Assembly: GCA_050084515.1 (NCBI GenBank)
Contig: CM114272.1
Span: 1,364,001 to 1,428,000, forward strand
DNA from: Blasia pusilla
Lineage: Eukaryota; Marchantiophyta; Marchantiopsida; Blasiales
Direction of reading: 5' to 3'
Length of the DNA: 64,000 nt
Below are positions 10,256 through 22,953 of the stretch, piece by piece. The first letter of the stretch is position 1; every line of letters starts with the position of its first letter. The notes beneath the pieces were generated by a model. That model was not told where the DNA came from, made no database searches, and saw nothing but the letters and a program-made list of their open reading frames with translations. The position numbers were made by a program, and so were the translations under genes.

Positions 10256-11596
10256 ATGGGGAAAGAAGAGTGCGAGGAAGCGGATTTGGGAATGATAAGC
10301 AGAGACAGAAAGATTAAGAGAAGATTACATGCAGAGGAAGTGGAAGACGAGGTTTCAAGCAGCGACCAAGCTGATGCGGCAGCAGAAGTGGTGGCTTCCG
10401 ACTACCCTCAAATTATCCATGTGGAGGGGATCGTGTGCAATATCCTGTCCTGGTTGCCGCCTCTGAGCTTGGCTAGGGCCCGTTGTGTGTGCAAGCAGTG
10501 GAACAAAATTGTGCTCACGCAGAAGAGCAGAACCAGGATGATCAGTTGCCTGTTTTCCTGCCCTCTGAAGAAGGCCAAGCTCAACAAGGGTGGGGGCTGG
10601 CAGTGGGAGAAAGACACTATACACGATGGCAGAGCTTTTGATCCTTACACCTCTACTTGGAAGAGAATTCCTCTGCCCAAATCGTTTTTCAATTCTTGCA
10701 TGAGTCTGTTTCCAAAGGCAGTCAACATAGGGTTGGTCGCCCTGCGAGACCGAGTGCCATTCAAACCGTTGGTGCACTTCTGGGTGGGCAACCCTATGAC
10801 CAACAAATGGAAGCGAATTTCAGGAACTTCCGATCCAGATCAGGGTCCCGGATTCGACAGCACATACGAGCTCATCGTGGACGAAGAATCGAAGTCCTAC
10901 AAAATTATCCACTTCTTCTGCTCCAGGACTCGTCCTCTTCTGAGAACCCAAATCTACGACTCCCTCACTGAGCAGTGGACCCTGGGTTCAACCTTCCCTA
11001 GAGAGGGACCCTTTTACATTGGCTCCTCAGCCGTTCATAATGGGGCCATTTACTTTCTGCAAGAGCGACCCATACCTGACTCGCAACCGTACCAGATGTC
11101 ATTGTGTATTGTGCGCTATGATGTCAGGCAGGATCTATTCACTGTCATTGTATCTGCAGGCCCTTATACCATCCATGACGTTGTGCCATTCCGATTGATC
11201 TTCAACTCGGACGACAAAAGCGAGCTGCAGGTGCCAAGCATTGTAGCCAGAATCTGTGAAGGAGACCGTTACGAAGTTCGAAGGATTGGGCTGCTGAAAT
11301 TCAGTTCTGCTGCTCATCGTTGGGTCTGGGATGAGACTTGGCAGGTCAATGTCAGCGAGTGGTTCTCCGACAAGTGCGGTGTGGGCACCACAACTATGAC
11401 AGGGGATGCTGGATTCATGTACACCATCAGTAAGCATAGTTCCAACAAGGTCATGTTGTGCAATGCTGACAGATCAGTGTGTGGTGTCCTTCCTGATCCT
11501 TATGATACTAGCCTTTATGATGTACACGAAATGAAGGGAGCTTGGTCTAGTGCTACAATGTGCACTTTTATTCCACGATACGATGTAGAGCCCTAG
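10256..11596 (+). CDS. F-box protein, intronless, with a possible kelch-like C-terminal region
   Basis: An uninterrupted frame of 446 residues starts at ATG 10256 (MGKEECEEAD); upstream in-frame sequence lacks another ATG. Residues about 54-90 form an F-box: hydrophobic NILSWLPPLSLARARCVCKQ, followed by W and basic residues. F-box proteins join an SCF ubiquitin ligase through SKP1 and bind targets with the C-terminal part. The rest (about 350 residues) carries repeated motifs typical of the plant F-box/kelch-associated type, such as AFDPYTSTWKRIPLP, NPMTNKWKRISG and IYDSLTEQWTLGSTFP, where an aromatic-rich strand is followed by a W-[KT]-x-[IL] pattern. The N-terminal 50 residues are charged and likely disordered. 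There is no frame damage and codon use is even, so it appears to be a functional gene. The substrate is unknown. Confidence 0.9.
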   Translation: MGKEECEEADLGMISRDRKIKRRLHAEEVEDEVSSSDQADAAAEVVASDYPQIIHVEGIVCNILSWLPPLSLARARCVCKQWNKIVLTQKSRTRMISCLFSCPLKKAKLNKGGGWQWEKDTIHDGRAFDPYTSTWKRIPLPKSFFNSCMSLFPKAVNIGLVALRDRVPFKPLVHFWVGNPMTNKWKRISGTSDPDQGPGFDSTYELIVDEESKSYKIIHFFCSRTRPLLRTQIYDSLTEQWTLGSTFPREGPFYIGSSAVHNGAIYFLQERPIPDSQPYQMSLCIVRYDVRQDLFTVIVSAGPYTIHDVVPFRLIFNSDDKSELQVPSIVARICEGDRYEVRRIGLLKFSSAAHRWVWDETWQVNVSEWFSDKCGVGTTTMTGDAGFMYTISKHSSNKVMLCNADRSVCGVLPDPYDTSLYDVHEMKGAWSSATMCTFIPRYDVEP

Positions 11597-13549
11597 CGCT
11601 GGTAAGACTGAACTGGAGGCTGGATATGGAAGCGTTGGGGATGTGTTTTCTTCTACTATGAGGTTTAGAGGGGCTGTGTGCAGACTGCCCTCCGAAACCT
11701 TGGAAGTCCAAAAACTCTCCTCACTTCTGGAAGCCCGGATCAGTGCAGTGTTGAGCCATCTACAGCTCCACTGCAGGACTTCCACGAATTTACAATTATT
11801 TTAAACAGTTTCTTTCTTCTTCATCAGCCCTTGAGTTGCCTCACTTGTTACGTTTAGAACATCGTATCCATTGGACACGAAACAAACACTATTCCTTGAC
11901 TCCCGTGAATCTGGCTGGAATTGGATTGCCTTTGATTGAACAACAGCTTGAGCTGCAACTTGGAGTCAGCAGGTATTGGCATCTTGATGCTTTTGGGGGG
12001 AACCTGAAGCCCGAGCCCATGCGCTGTGTTAAGTGCATCGAATCGTCCTGCGAGCTGGCAGCTTTGCTTTCATCCATTCCATTTGACACTTGAAATCAAT
12101 AACTCAATATTGGTGGTGCTTCTGTATTCCATAAGTGAGGAATCAGCGCCCAATTTTAGTAGCTTTGCTTTCATCTCTCCCATATGTAAAATATTCCTTA
12201 CTGGAATATTTTACAGTGTAATATCTGCTCACTACTTGTTCCTTCTCCTGCGACTAAAATGTGCGAGGGGAGTAACAGCAGCTGAAGCTAGTATTCTGAT
12301 TAGTCATTGATACACTAACTATACACCCTCAGGGATTTGGCATTCCAAAATCTGTAGAGAAATTTTGGAAATGGCTCATATATTTGTAAAATAGTGCACA
12401 TGTTTAGGGAATGCTTAGACGGCTGAGCACCTCAATGTGCTAGGAGTGATGATTGGTAAACATTGGGTGACCATGTGGAGCTGGAGTGGTCCTTGAATCA
12501 CCCACACTTTCTTATGAGTCAGTGGGATATTTGATGCTTGTTAAAAGCAAGGTCCACTGGTGAGCCGCAGCCGTGGATTGTATGGAATTGTCTTGAGGAT
12601 TGTCTTATCTTGAGGTGTCGGGGCTAGATTTTGCCAGAGAACAATGTGTGGGCTTTCCTTTCGTTTGTACTTCCAACAATACACTTTAAGCGGTCTCGTC
12701 TAACGCGGGTTCCACATTCTGTTAGCTATGCCCACAATGTGAGTGTGAATTCATTGTTGAGTTTTCTCATATCTCACCTCTCATTTCTCCAGGGCTTCCA
12801 TCTTTGTTAGCTTCTCTTGAAAACCATTAGGAAGACATCTAAAATTTCTCAAATGGGCTGGAGCAATTTGATTAACTTCATGAGCTTGACAAGTGTTGTT
12901 TTGACATCTTTGCATCTTTGGTGCAGATTGTCCTGTAGAATTGGTAGCGGTGGAAGAAAATCATGTGATTTGAGTCACTTCATCAACACTGCCACAAAAA
13001 TTCTTAGCTCAAAAGTCGTCTTCAACGATTCTCATACATTCTTTGACCTCCCCGTCGCCGTACCAGTTATGGCAATGGGGAGGTCACTTGGGCCCATGGT
13101 GTGGGTTCTAAATGGGCAGCACTCCTTTAGCAAGTAATGCACTTGGGGGCCCATGTTTTGGTGTGCAAAGATGGAAAGCAATGCAAAAACGTTATGGGTG
13201 ATCATTTTAGGGTTCAATTTACCAACACAAGTAGCAATGGAGGGTAGAGTGAATATCCACCACCCTCCATACCTTGGAAAATTCTAAGGATCTCTTAAAA
13301 CCACAAAGAATTTATTCTTTCACTATCCTAACCTAGGTGGTTCATTAGAGGTGGGAGCTTTTGACTTGCCTTTGCTTTTCACAGTGGGGATATATATTCA
13401 TGTATGGAAGGGTAATGGGAAAGTAGAGTGAGAATTGATATTATTAAATATTTGAGAAACAATGATAAGCTTATACATAGAGAAGGAAAAGAATCGAATG
13501 CAACAAATGCCCACACGGAGCTTACTAATAGACGCTCCTCATTATTAGA
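11597..13549. other. Spacer downstream of the F-box gene; one small hairpin
   Basis: The first few hundred bases are probably 3' UTR. At 12185-12215 there is a perfect 13-bp inverted repeat (TGTAAAATATTCC, loop TTACT, GGAATATTTTACA). No coding frame is supported. Confidence 0.55.
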
Positions 13550-13585
13550 GTTAATGATGGGTAATTTAAATTACCCATCATTAAC
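13550..13585. repeat. Perfect 36-bp palindrome with no spacer
   Basis: The left arm GTTAATGATGGGTAATTT at 13550-13567 is the exact reverse complement of 13568-13585. There is no loop base. Its function is unknown. Confidence 0.97.
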
Positions 13586-14085
13586 CAAACATTAATCAAG
13601 GTTATTAATCTCTTAAGGTGAATGATATGTTGACTGATTGTGAATCAAAATCAAATAAAAAAATCTGGTTAATTTTTCATCCTAATTCAATGAGATAGGA
13701 AATGACTCGAAGCATTCATTTAACATATGATTTAGGTCTTCCATAATTCTCCTCATTTTTCCAAGTATCCATTTGATATCATAAATTTTTGCTCTCAACC
13801 TGTACATTTATCTAACTTCCAATACCATATTTGGTGGTAAGTCTCATGGCTACTCTTGATCCATCAGTTCTCTCTAACCTAGTATTTTATAGTTAGGTGT
13901 TTATGTCTACTTATAGCTTTTGCGTCTCATAAACCATTATGTAGCTAGTCTCAATGTGAGCTTGTGTATATTGTCATTCATGATCTTGAGATATGAATGA
14001 ACTATTCAGTTCTTATCATTCACTATCACATTTCATAATTTTTTTTCCCTTATACGAGATAGTTTTCTCTTGTGTGTGAGTGTAT

Positions 14086-14427
14086 GGCTTGCACCATGGT
14101 TGCACAAAAATGGACAAGTCCTTCATTAGGACAGCCATGGACGGACAAGTGTGGACATGTCCACGGACATGGGTTCCAAGAGGTGGGACCCACACTTTCA
14201 GTCCATGATTGAAGGCAAAGATAAGAGGAGCAATAAGGGAGGAGGGAGTAGAGGTGGAGGGGGGGAGAAATGGGTGAGTATGGAACACGAAAGCCAGTAA
14301 GGGGAATGAGAAAGAAGGGAAAGGTGGGGCCTATACGGACAAGTCCTTCCATAGGATGTACATAAGTTCACGGACATGGACATGTTCACAGACACGGACT
14401 TTGTCCACATGCAACCTTGGCTTGCAC
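14086..14427. mobile_element. Small non-autonomous DNA transposon (MITE-like) with 9-bp target duplication
   Basis: The element at 14095-14418 (324 bp) begins CATGGTTGCAC and ends CATGCAACCTT, so its ends are imperfect inverted repeats around GGTTGCA. It is flanked by the identical 9-mer GGCTTGCAC at 14086-14094 and 14419-14427. A 9-bp duplication is typical of Mutator-like elements. The interior holds several copies of GGACATGTCC/CGGACAAGTCC-type palindromes near both ends. It has no coding capacity. A second copy lies at 58995-59410. Confidence 0.75.
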
Positions 14428-15279
14428 GGATAGTAGTTTCTATGTAAAAAACTCGCTCTTGCCTAGAGACTTTACTCAACATCGACCCAACCATGATATC
14501 TTAGTCATCAATTTTCCATCTTGACTAAACCTTAATCCTTCCCCATTGGCCCTTGGACTAGGGTGAAGATATTTCTCATAGTGTACATGTATCTTGATTA
14601 GTCTTAGTCTTAAGATAATGCCCCTCGGCCTTTGATGTCTGGAGGTTTTCTCAAAAAAATTATCCCTTGTAACTAGTTGTGCTTTGTAGTGGATCACTAC
14701 GATCATCTTTTGAACCCGAACCCATTATATGATGTTCGAATCCCTCTTGACTAGAAGTAGGCCTTATGACATGGATTTGTATGATTTTCTTTTTCTCTTA
14801 AATCTAATGACTAGCTTAGTCTAGATTATTTCTTTTGTGTTGATCCCAAGGTTCTTCATTCTTTGAACCGAGATCATGAATTTCTTCTTCAGTCTTGGCT
14901 CCTAGAGACTTGGCTCTTGGAGAAAAAGAGCAATAATATGAAAGTCCATTACGAAAGAAAGAAAATACTTTTCTTTTCACCAAAGAAAGCATCAATTAAT
15001 TGATTCAAAAGATGAATGAGAAAGCCCATCAAGGAAACAAGAAAGTGGTTTGCTTTAGCATAGGAAAAGCAAGCACAACTAAAGTTGAAAGAATTATATG
15101 AGTCCCAAGACTTTCAATATACTTTTAGTATATATAATGGTAAATCTCTTATATACTTATAAGTAAAAGATCTTCTAAACTAATTTTCTAGGACTTGAAA
15201 GGTGATGGTGGGATGGAGGTTATCAATACATATTTGAGGATGACTTGTTTTGGAGATGGATACCACATTTTTGCATGCC

Positions 15280-15330
<51 letters not shown>

Positions 15331-18300
15331 TATGTCGCCTCTTTAACCCCTAAGCCTACATAAAAAAATCAAGAGTTACCTTCCTCGACAAGAAGTCAAC
15401 TATGTCAAAATTAGAAAGTAACTCCAAATAGCCCTATATGGACCCTCATGTGGGGAAAACCTACACACTCAAGCTTCCCACCTCTTCAAAAGATGAATGC
15501 ATGACCTCTTTGGGTACTTCAAGAAATTTCTCTATGTTCCTATGTAATTGACTTGGTCCCTATTTTTGGGCCATTTAGGGGCAAATTTGATTATTTACTA
15601 TATCGGGTATATGACTATTTTTACCATAGTTGAATTTCTTGATCAAGAAGATTAATCAAATGGAAATGGTCACCAATATGTATAAGTCAATGAGGGCAAC
15701 AACCATGATCTCATTCTTTCATTTTTTAGTGTATTACAATTAATAAGTAAGCAAATCAATTGAAAGTATTGAGCCTTTATAAAATGCTTGCATGGTTATC
15801 TTAGGCAATTTTTGTGTAGTTCTTAGGAGATGTTTAAAACTAAGCATTGTGATAGGAGTATATAGAGGCCAAGAACTATCGATAAACAACTATTTGGGAA
15901 TTAGCTTAGTTTAAGGCAAGTCTCATTGCTCTTGAGATTTCAATATATACCTCATGTGGATCATGTAGGTGATAGAGCTTGAAATCCATGCCCTCCTGAC
16001 TCTATCACAAAAATGACATCTAGATGTTTATGAATATTATTTTTTTAATCATATGATTAACCAACTAGTAAGTATTGATGAAACTATTCTCACGTATCTC
16101 TACCTTACAATGTTTGCAATTAATATACCTTTGGAATTATTAATTAAGCCTCCAAAGTAATAACCATAATCCAATATTTATAATAATAGAAAAGTATTCA
16201 TTTCATTGAAACTTTTTAGTCAAAAGACACAATGACTCTCTCATTATGAAATAAAATTTCCACACATTTAAATACTAAATAGTAAAGAAATAACTCAATT
16301 TATTCTCAAGTTGCTCTCTAAGAGTTAAAAAAAAATTCTTTCACTGAAAGAAAATATATTAGAAGCTATTCCTTTTCGATAGTGATATGATAAAGCCGTA
16401 AAAAGAGAAATGTAATAGTCCACTAGAAACTAAAGAGAAGTCAAACTTACAAGTAAACTTGAATAATTGGAGGATTCCAAAGTTGGCCATCAACAAACTT
16501 TGGGTTCATCCATCACCACAAGTTTTGTGATTATCATATTTTCTCATTATTCACAAAATCATATTTTCTCCTAAAATAGCCTTTCCATCGTGATGGATTT
16601 TTTCCCCTCGTGTTGTGTCCCAAGGGGCCAAGCCGTCCTAAAAATATTATATATTGATAATTCTCAAAAATTGCAAAAAAGAACTTGAAACTTGTGAGTT
16701 GAACTTCCTTAGTTTAATATGTTCTTATTTCTTAATCAAAGAATGAAAAAAATCCTAATTTTTTTTCGGAAACTTGAAAATTCCTTAATTTTTTCTGTTT
16801 CGTTAAACTGGTACAATAATCATCAATTGATTAAAATTTGAAGTGGTCTTGGAGAGTCAAAGGAAATCAAATGCACGCCTTCCATTTCGTAGGATGCAAT
16901 GTGTGTATCTCTTTGTGGGTTTGGACGTGACAACAATGATCCACTATAGGAATATGCATATCTAAGGGCGTGTCAAACAACGCTATTAGGAGAGCTGATC
17001 TTCATAGTGTTATAAAGGTTTACATAGGCAGTTATATTGGGTCATAAGGATGTTGTTTGTTTATGTGCCCAATATTTTAGGGAACTTTTTTCCTTGAGCA
17101 TCGATGCAAGATCCCATGGGATAAGAGTGCTGATATTCAATTAAATATCAAGCTTTCTTGTTTCATTTTTGAAGTCTTTGAGAGTTTGGATTCTTTAAAG
17201 AATTGAAACTCCCGAACCCTCAAATTCATGCCCACATTGTTTTGGGTGTGCATGAAGTTAGCTTATAGTAGTGAAGATATCAAGTTAAAATTAGTGGATC
17301 TAACATTTCTCTTACACATCCTTGATTCAAGTTTGGGATTGGTTCGAGAATTTTGTGTTAATTGTTACAACAACCCACTTTGAATCCGCCATAGATAGGG
17401 AGATCATATGGGTGGAACATATGAGAAATTCAATCCATAAAAGATAAGTTCATAGGGGTTGAAGGCAGCACTACCACAACTTACCCAACAGAGCATAGGG
17501 AAGAAATCTCTAAGATTTAAAATTAATAATTAAAATATTAGGAACTCCAATTCATATGATTAAAATCCAAAACACTACTTAAAAGTGATCTTTAGGAGTA
17601 TTAGTGTATAAAGTATATAGTACTTTTTCATCTCCACATTTGGCCATCCCAAATATTAATATCTATTTTTGAATAAAATTGAATTAAAATATCAAATGGA
17701 ATCTCCTCCATTAAGCACAACACTTTTGCTTTTCTAGCCTTTCTATGTTCAATATCCCTAGATTATTAAGACCTTTCATGCATATTTCCTTCCCATATGC
17801 TCTATGATCTATGAAATCTTACACTCGCATCTTTCCCATTTGCACTACTTTGACAAAGTTCATGACCTTTTCATATTATGTTATACCTTTGTTGAAAAAA
17901 AGAGTCCTTATTGCTCTAGTTCTATGTGTCCCTAAATTTTCTTTGCTTGCTACCAAGTGTCAGGTTTTGAGCATTGGAGGTGATGGAAGAATAAAGAAGT
18001 TGTTCTCTTGTAAAAATGGCGATTTTGCATATGGCTTACTCCTTTCTATATCAAACTCCAAAATTTGAACACATATCATAGGGTTTTGCATACGCCCAAT
18101 TCTTAGCCATTGCAATATGGTGTTTACAATTTAATCCAAAATTATTTTCCTGTTTCCATTATCAAAATTATATCCAAAATAGTTACATTGTGTTGTCTAA
18201 TTTTTTTCCATCTCTTTCATTCCTCTATGAAAATTTATGTTAATTTCCCTGATTTCATGATTCTATTTTTTAATTCGAAAACGAATCCCAAGAAAGAGTT

Positions 18301-20260
18301 TTTCTTTTCGCTGTGGGAATGTGTTATGTAGTTCTTAACATTAGAGTTCTCCATGTATGCTTTTTATTTCCAAAACTATTCCTTCATACATCACGACAAG
18401 AAATTCAAACTTGAATGCTTAAAATTAACGTCACTTCTAATAACAGTGGCCAAGTGCATCCCATGGTCTTTGCTTAATAATGTGCAATTGCGATTTACAT
18501 CAAACAGAAAAAGATCATGAGGGAATTTTTTTAAATTTCTAATAAAAAGGAACATAAATCATCTTGTAAATGATTTTTCTATCGTGAAATTTATTTCCAA
18601 AATTTGTTACTCTAAGTATGGAAACTTATATAATTAGGAAAAATAGAAAAAAAAATCTGAAAAGAAACCCTAAATATGTCCACTTAAAATTTATGAATTT
18701 CAAGCTATGCAATAGTTTGTATCAAAAGTTTGATCTTTTTCCCTTTTAAGTATATGTGTCCATCGACTCAAGCATTCTGTGGAATCCTCTTATTTTTCAA
18801 TGTTCCACATTACATATTTAACAAACACCCTATGCTTGCTATGATTTCTATATCCATATGTCTAGTAGTTATGAATGATTTGGCCTATTGTGTAAAGGCT
18901 ACTTTTTTACATATGTTGTTAGTTAGGTTAGATGAAACTAAGTCACTAGGAAAGACATGTGTCATAACCAAAGGTTACACAAAAAGACTTCTTTACATCT
19001 TAGTTAGTTAGGTTAGATGAAACCAAGTCACTAGGAAAGACACGTGTCACCCAAAAAGACTAGTGGTAAATAGAGAGATGTTCGGTAAATAGCTAGATGA
19101 GGCCCCTATCTATATTATAATTGGAGGAAGGGGGTATTACTTTATTAAGTAGTTCTCTTCCCAAAGAAATGAAACCCTCTTTTAAAAGGAAGTCTCTTCT
19201 AAAATAGCATGAACATTTAAAAATAGTGGATGAAATTGATATCCAAAACTTTGGTAAATAAATCTAAAAATGATGTTCGCCAATCATTTTTTCCATCTCA
19301 AACTTGATAAATAACCTATCCCATAGCATATTTGCCAATTCAGTAATAATCCAAAATTCATTAATAGTCAAGTACCAACTAGTGCTGTTAATAATAATAT
19401 AAATAACTCATCATTAGCTTTTTGATAGTATTCAGAAACTACATGAATTGAGAGGCACGTCGCTCTAAATTCTTACAAGCTGCCGTTTTCGAATTCCATT
19501 TGGAAAATTTGACGAGAGTTCTCAATAAGTCTCCGTCATACACAACAGCCCCCTGCTATTGTTTGACCTCACGAAAAATTGATGAGCGAGGATTCGATCA
19601 GCCATTGCAAGAGCTTTCAACAATGTTTCCGCATCCTGTGAAGGTGAAAACCTGCACGGCATCGCTGTTATGCTGGATTTGAACACCCTACTTGCCTGAG
19701 TGGTTTAGATTCATGAACGGGAATTTCTGGACCTAAAATTGTATTCGGAGTAATCAATAGAACGTTCATTTGTACAAGATTTGAAGAGAATGAATACCTA
19801 GCCATTAGAGTCAAATTTTCGCTTCACGAACTTGACCGCCACCATGTCTTAGAAAGCTCTGATACGATCGATACTCCAATTTATCCGATTTCAGCTTCGA
19901 GGTCGAGAACGACAGTGATTGCGGTGCCAATTGTAAGTGCAGGTGCCTACGCCAGAAATTCTAGAAATTCGATGCGAAGGCAAGGATGTCGTAGCAACGC
20001 GAAGTCTTCTCATTGACGATCGTTCTCTTTCTTTGAAAGTCATGGTGGCCTGGGACTAATACGAAAGGCAAAGTGGCAACTCGTTTTCCAAGTGGTTGCG
20101 GATGTGTAAAAAAAGGCTGGGAATGTTCACGGAGACCTGGAGCCAGGCTTACTTTAGCAACTGACGAGACGAAACTCCTCCATCGAACTAATGTGAACAG
20201 TTGCGTCATTGTTAAGTCAATAATGCTACTGTAAACCGTCTACTTGTTTTACCCTAAATC
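14428..20260. other. AT-rich intergenic stretch without supported genes
   Basis: This long AT-rich region has only short chance frames. It contains a CT microsatellite at 15284-15325 and a tandem duplication of about 90 bp at roughly 18917-19070 (unit marked by TTAGGTTAGATGAAAC and AAGTCACTAGGAAAGACA). No RNA gene was recognised. Confidence 0.6.
15284..15325 (+). repeat. CT dinucleotide microsatellite
   Basis: A pure CT run of about 42 bases lies in an AT-rich spacer. Confidence 0.97.
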
Positions 20261-20263
20261 CAC

Positions 20264-20480
20264 CTCCTCTCTTCAAAACTTTTGACATATTTGAAAATTT
20301 TGTTTGCTTTCAAATCCATGAAATCTTTAGAAGAGATTAGGTAATGGTCCACATTTGGCCCTAAAAAAACATCCTTTTTCCTTGGGGCGAAAAAAAGGGT
20401 TTAGGATGTGAGCCTAAGTTTCTTAACATTCCCTGTCTCGGTCAACAAAAAGCAAGTGCCCTTGGTATTTTTTGGAGGAC
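20264..20480 (-). repeat. Dispersed repeat family 1, copy 1
   Basis: The segment starting CCTCCTCTCTTCAAAACTTT matches 62730-62960 in the same orientation and 38640-38780 in reverse complement. On the minus strand all three copies can be read as a similar peptide with SSKDFM and FKYVKSFEER cores. It is either part of a decayed gene or the end of a transposable element. Confidence 0.75.
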
Positions 20481-21129
20481 CACCGGATGCCAACCCTAAG
20501 CATCTACTCCAAGGCATCTTCTGAAATTTCTACCTCATCTACTTGAACTGCCTAACTAAAGCCTCTTGAGCAACATTGATGGCATAGGCTCGACTGTCTC
20601 TTGGACATGCTTGAAGGTGAGATCTACCTCTATATTCTTCCCATGCTTGCTTCTTCTCAATCTGGTTCGAGCCCCGCCCTCAGTTCACACCTCCACTTAG
20701 CTCCACTGCACAAATCTTCCGAAATCACTCCTTGGATCCTCTCAACTCCATAGATCTCTCCTTGGATTCTCAAGCTTTATGGCCTTCAAATGAGGTCCTC
20801 TAGGCTTCCATGAGGAATCTTCTAGCCCACAAGAGTCCAAGCATTTGAGCTCAGCCTCCATTGACCTCTTCTTAGCCCCTTATTCTTCATTTCTTGGCCT
20901 AACAATCAGATCCACTCCTTGGTTCAAACCCTCCTCTACAACAGCAATCAAGCACTCTATCTCCTTCATTGGATACCGAGACTCCTAGTGCCTACACCAT
21001 CTCCCTTGTCTCCTCTAGGCTTGAGGTCAATGGAGTGACTTGGCTGCATTATCACCTTGTACAATCTTCTTGACTTGTTCTTGGGCGACCTTTCTTTGGG
21101 CCTTTCTCTTGCACCACCTCCACAAGTCC

Positions 21130-21960
21130 AAAAACATATTCCAGAAAACTTTTACAAACACCATTATGGGTTCAAAAATTCGTCCTTTATTACCTCCGAA
21201 GGAACCTCGGAAATGTACATTGAACCTAGTCTATGATTTCTTCACCTCGTTACCTACAAATTTACTCCTAACTCTCCTCGGTGACAGTACCAAAGGAATG
21301 TCCGGGATTCAAGTGGCTCTTCCGGCCGGTTGTAGCGTAGATCGAAAATGTTGGCGAAGTCGAGAGCCTTGGCCCCCCCTAGGTACACCATAACGGTCCC
21401 ATGTAACTGTCTCGAGTCCTTGCGCTTCCTCGGTAAGATACCTGAACGCGCAATGTGACACCCATCCGGTATCAATATCCGCTCCGTCCCGGTAATACCA
21501 CTATGGCAACGCCTGGGGTAGAAGGAATCCAACACGTCGAGAGAAGAAAAAAGCCTCGCCTGCCTTTACGAGTTGAGGGAAGGTGCCAAGGAAGAAGCCC
21601 GCCAGACTCGCCTCGATCCGAAAGGTCGGTCGAGCAACTGTCGGAATCAGACAGGTTGCCTGGAGGTGGTAAAAAGGGTCCAGTGGTCAAAAAGCGAAAA
21701 GTTGCAAGGAGGAGAAATCCGACGGGTTGCAGTGGTCATAAAGTGAAAATTGCAAGCAGGAGAAATCCGACGGGTTGCAAAGTAGAAGACCGTGGAGTAC
21801 ATAGACGATCACATTCGAAAAGACAAAATGATCAGCAAACATTTACAAGCACCACCATCGATCGAAAAAATCTTCTGCTTTATATCATCCGAAAAAAGCT
21901 CGGAACTGTACATTTGATCTATTATATGAAATCTTTTGCCAAATTATCAAAAACTCCCTA
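21130..21960 (-). repeat. Dispersed repeat family 2, copy 1 (two partial units)
   Basis: The segment 21130-21490 matches 63660-64000 closely and 38940-39170 more loosely, all in the same orientation. The shared landmarks are TCTAGTCTATGATTTCTTC-like sequence, ATTTACTCCTAACTCTCC and CACCATAACGGTCCCATGTA. Segment 21510-21850 matches 63385-63700, and 21838-21960 starts a second partial unit. Read on the minus strand, the copies give related peptides with HGTVMVYLGG, YNR and EEPL cores, so it may be a coding exon of a repeated family. It lies just 3' of gene copy A in the same orientation. Two GAAATCCGACGGGTTGCA half-palindromes are tandemly repeated at 21710-21780. Confidence 0.7.
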
Positions 21961-22475
21961 CTCCAACGCTAGTCAAGCCGGGTCGTTGAGTTCTTTGAAC
22001 TCACGTCATCGTCGAGAGCTCTTGCAAAATCACTTTCAGCCTTGCCCTCGATTTTGGGAATCGTTGGAAGTGACGATGGAGTCACTACCAAGGGTGGCTC
22101 TGGAACCGGAGCTCTCGGCTTTGGTGGAGAGTTATGCGCCCTAACGAGCCTTCGTATTGTGCCTTTGCCTCCTTGCAAAGGTCAAGCATTCTGCCTTCCT
22201 CGGCAGAATGTTCTGCCACTCTGCCGGCGCCTCGATACTCGCCCCGAGAGGCCCACTAAGTCGAACACCAAGTCACCCGGCCTTGAGCAGAGCTCGATGA
22301 GCGTTGCATCAAGATGGCGACTTTTCCCTTCCTCCAGGCGGGTACTATCTTGCATGTAAATTCCGGGAATTGTATAAACTATCTTTGTACCCATTCGAGC
22401 ATGGATCCCAGGATCTAGATCTTGAACACTTGGAAATTGTGCTCGGGCGAAAGCGTATGCGTAGGAGTGGTCCAT

Positions 22476-22953
22476 CTGTAAATCAGACGAAACAATGTCG
22501 AGAAACTAAAAAGTCGCCTTGAGAAGATTTTCAATAAGCGACTTTGGATCAACCCGTCGGATCCGCGGGTTGCGTTTTGGGTTTCAAGTTGATTTTGGTT
22601 TGGATGCAACCCTCGGGCGACGGGTTTGCTGGCCTCAGACCAGCCCATGCTTGCACGAGAGCAACCCGTCGATAGCAACCCGTCGCTATTAGGCGGGTTG
22701 CATCCAAAACAAAATCAATTGCAACCCGTCGGGTTCCGATGGGTTGCGGTACCCAGCGTTTTTTCCCTAGTATGTGGGAAAGATGCAACCCGTCGGAAAC
22801 CGGCGGGTTGCTCTCACCGAGCATGGGCTACTCTAAGCCCGACAACCCGTCGCCTTCCGGCGGGTTGCTCAAAAAAAAAAAACCAGGCATCGACTCTCAT
22901 TCTACACGTCATTATAAGATAATTGAAATTATTGTACAAGAATATAGCCTTAC
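22476..22953 (-). repeat. Palindrome cluster in the methyltransferase intron of copy A
   Basis: Six palindromes of the GCAACCC...GGGTTGC type lie at about 22551, 22608, 22671, 22721, 22786 and 22843, in an intron bounded by GTAAGG (from 22953) and TTTACAG (to 22476). The best are at 22721-22746 and 22786-22812. Confidence 0.85.

Noticed and set aside
22551-22869. Palindrome clusters as a CRISPR-like array
   Set aside because: Units are palindromes of varying sequence and spacing in a plant gene intron; there are no constant repeats with unique spacers and no cas genes.
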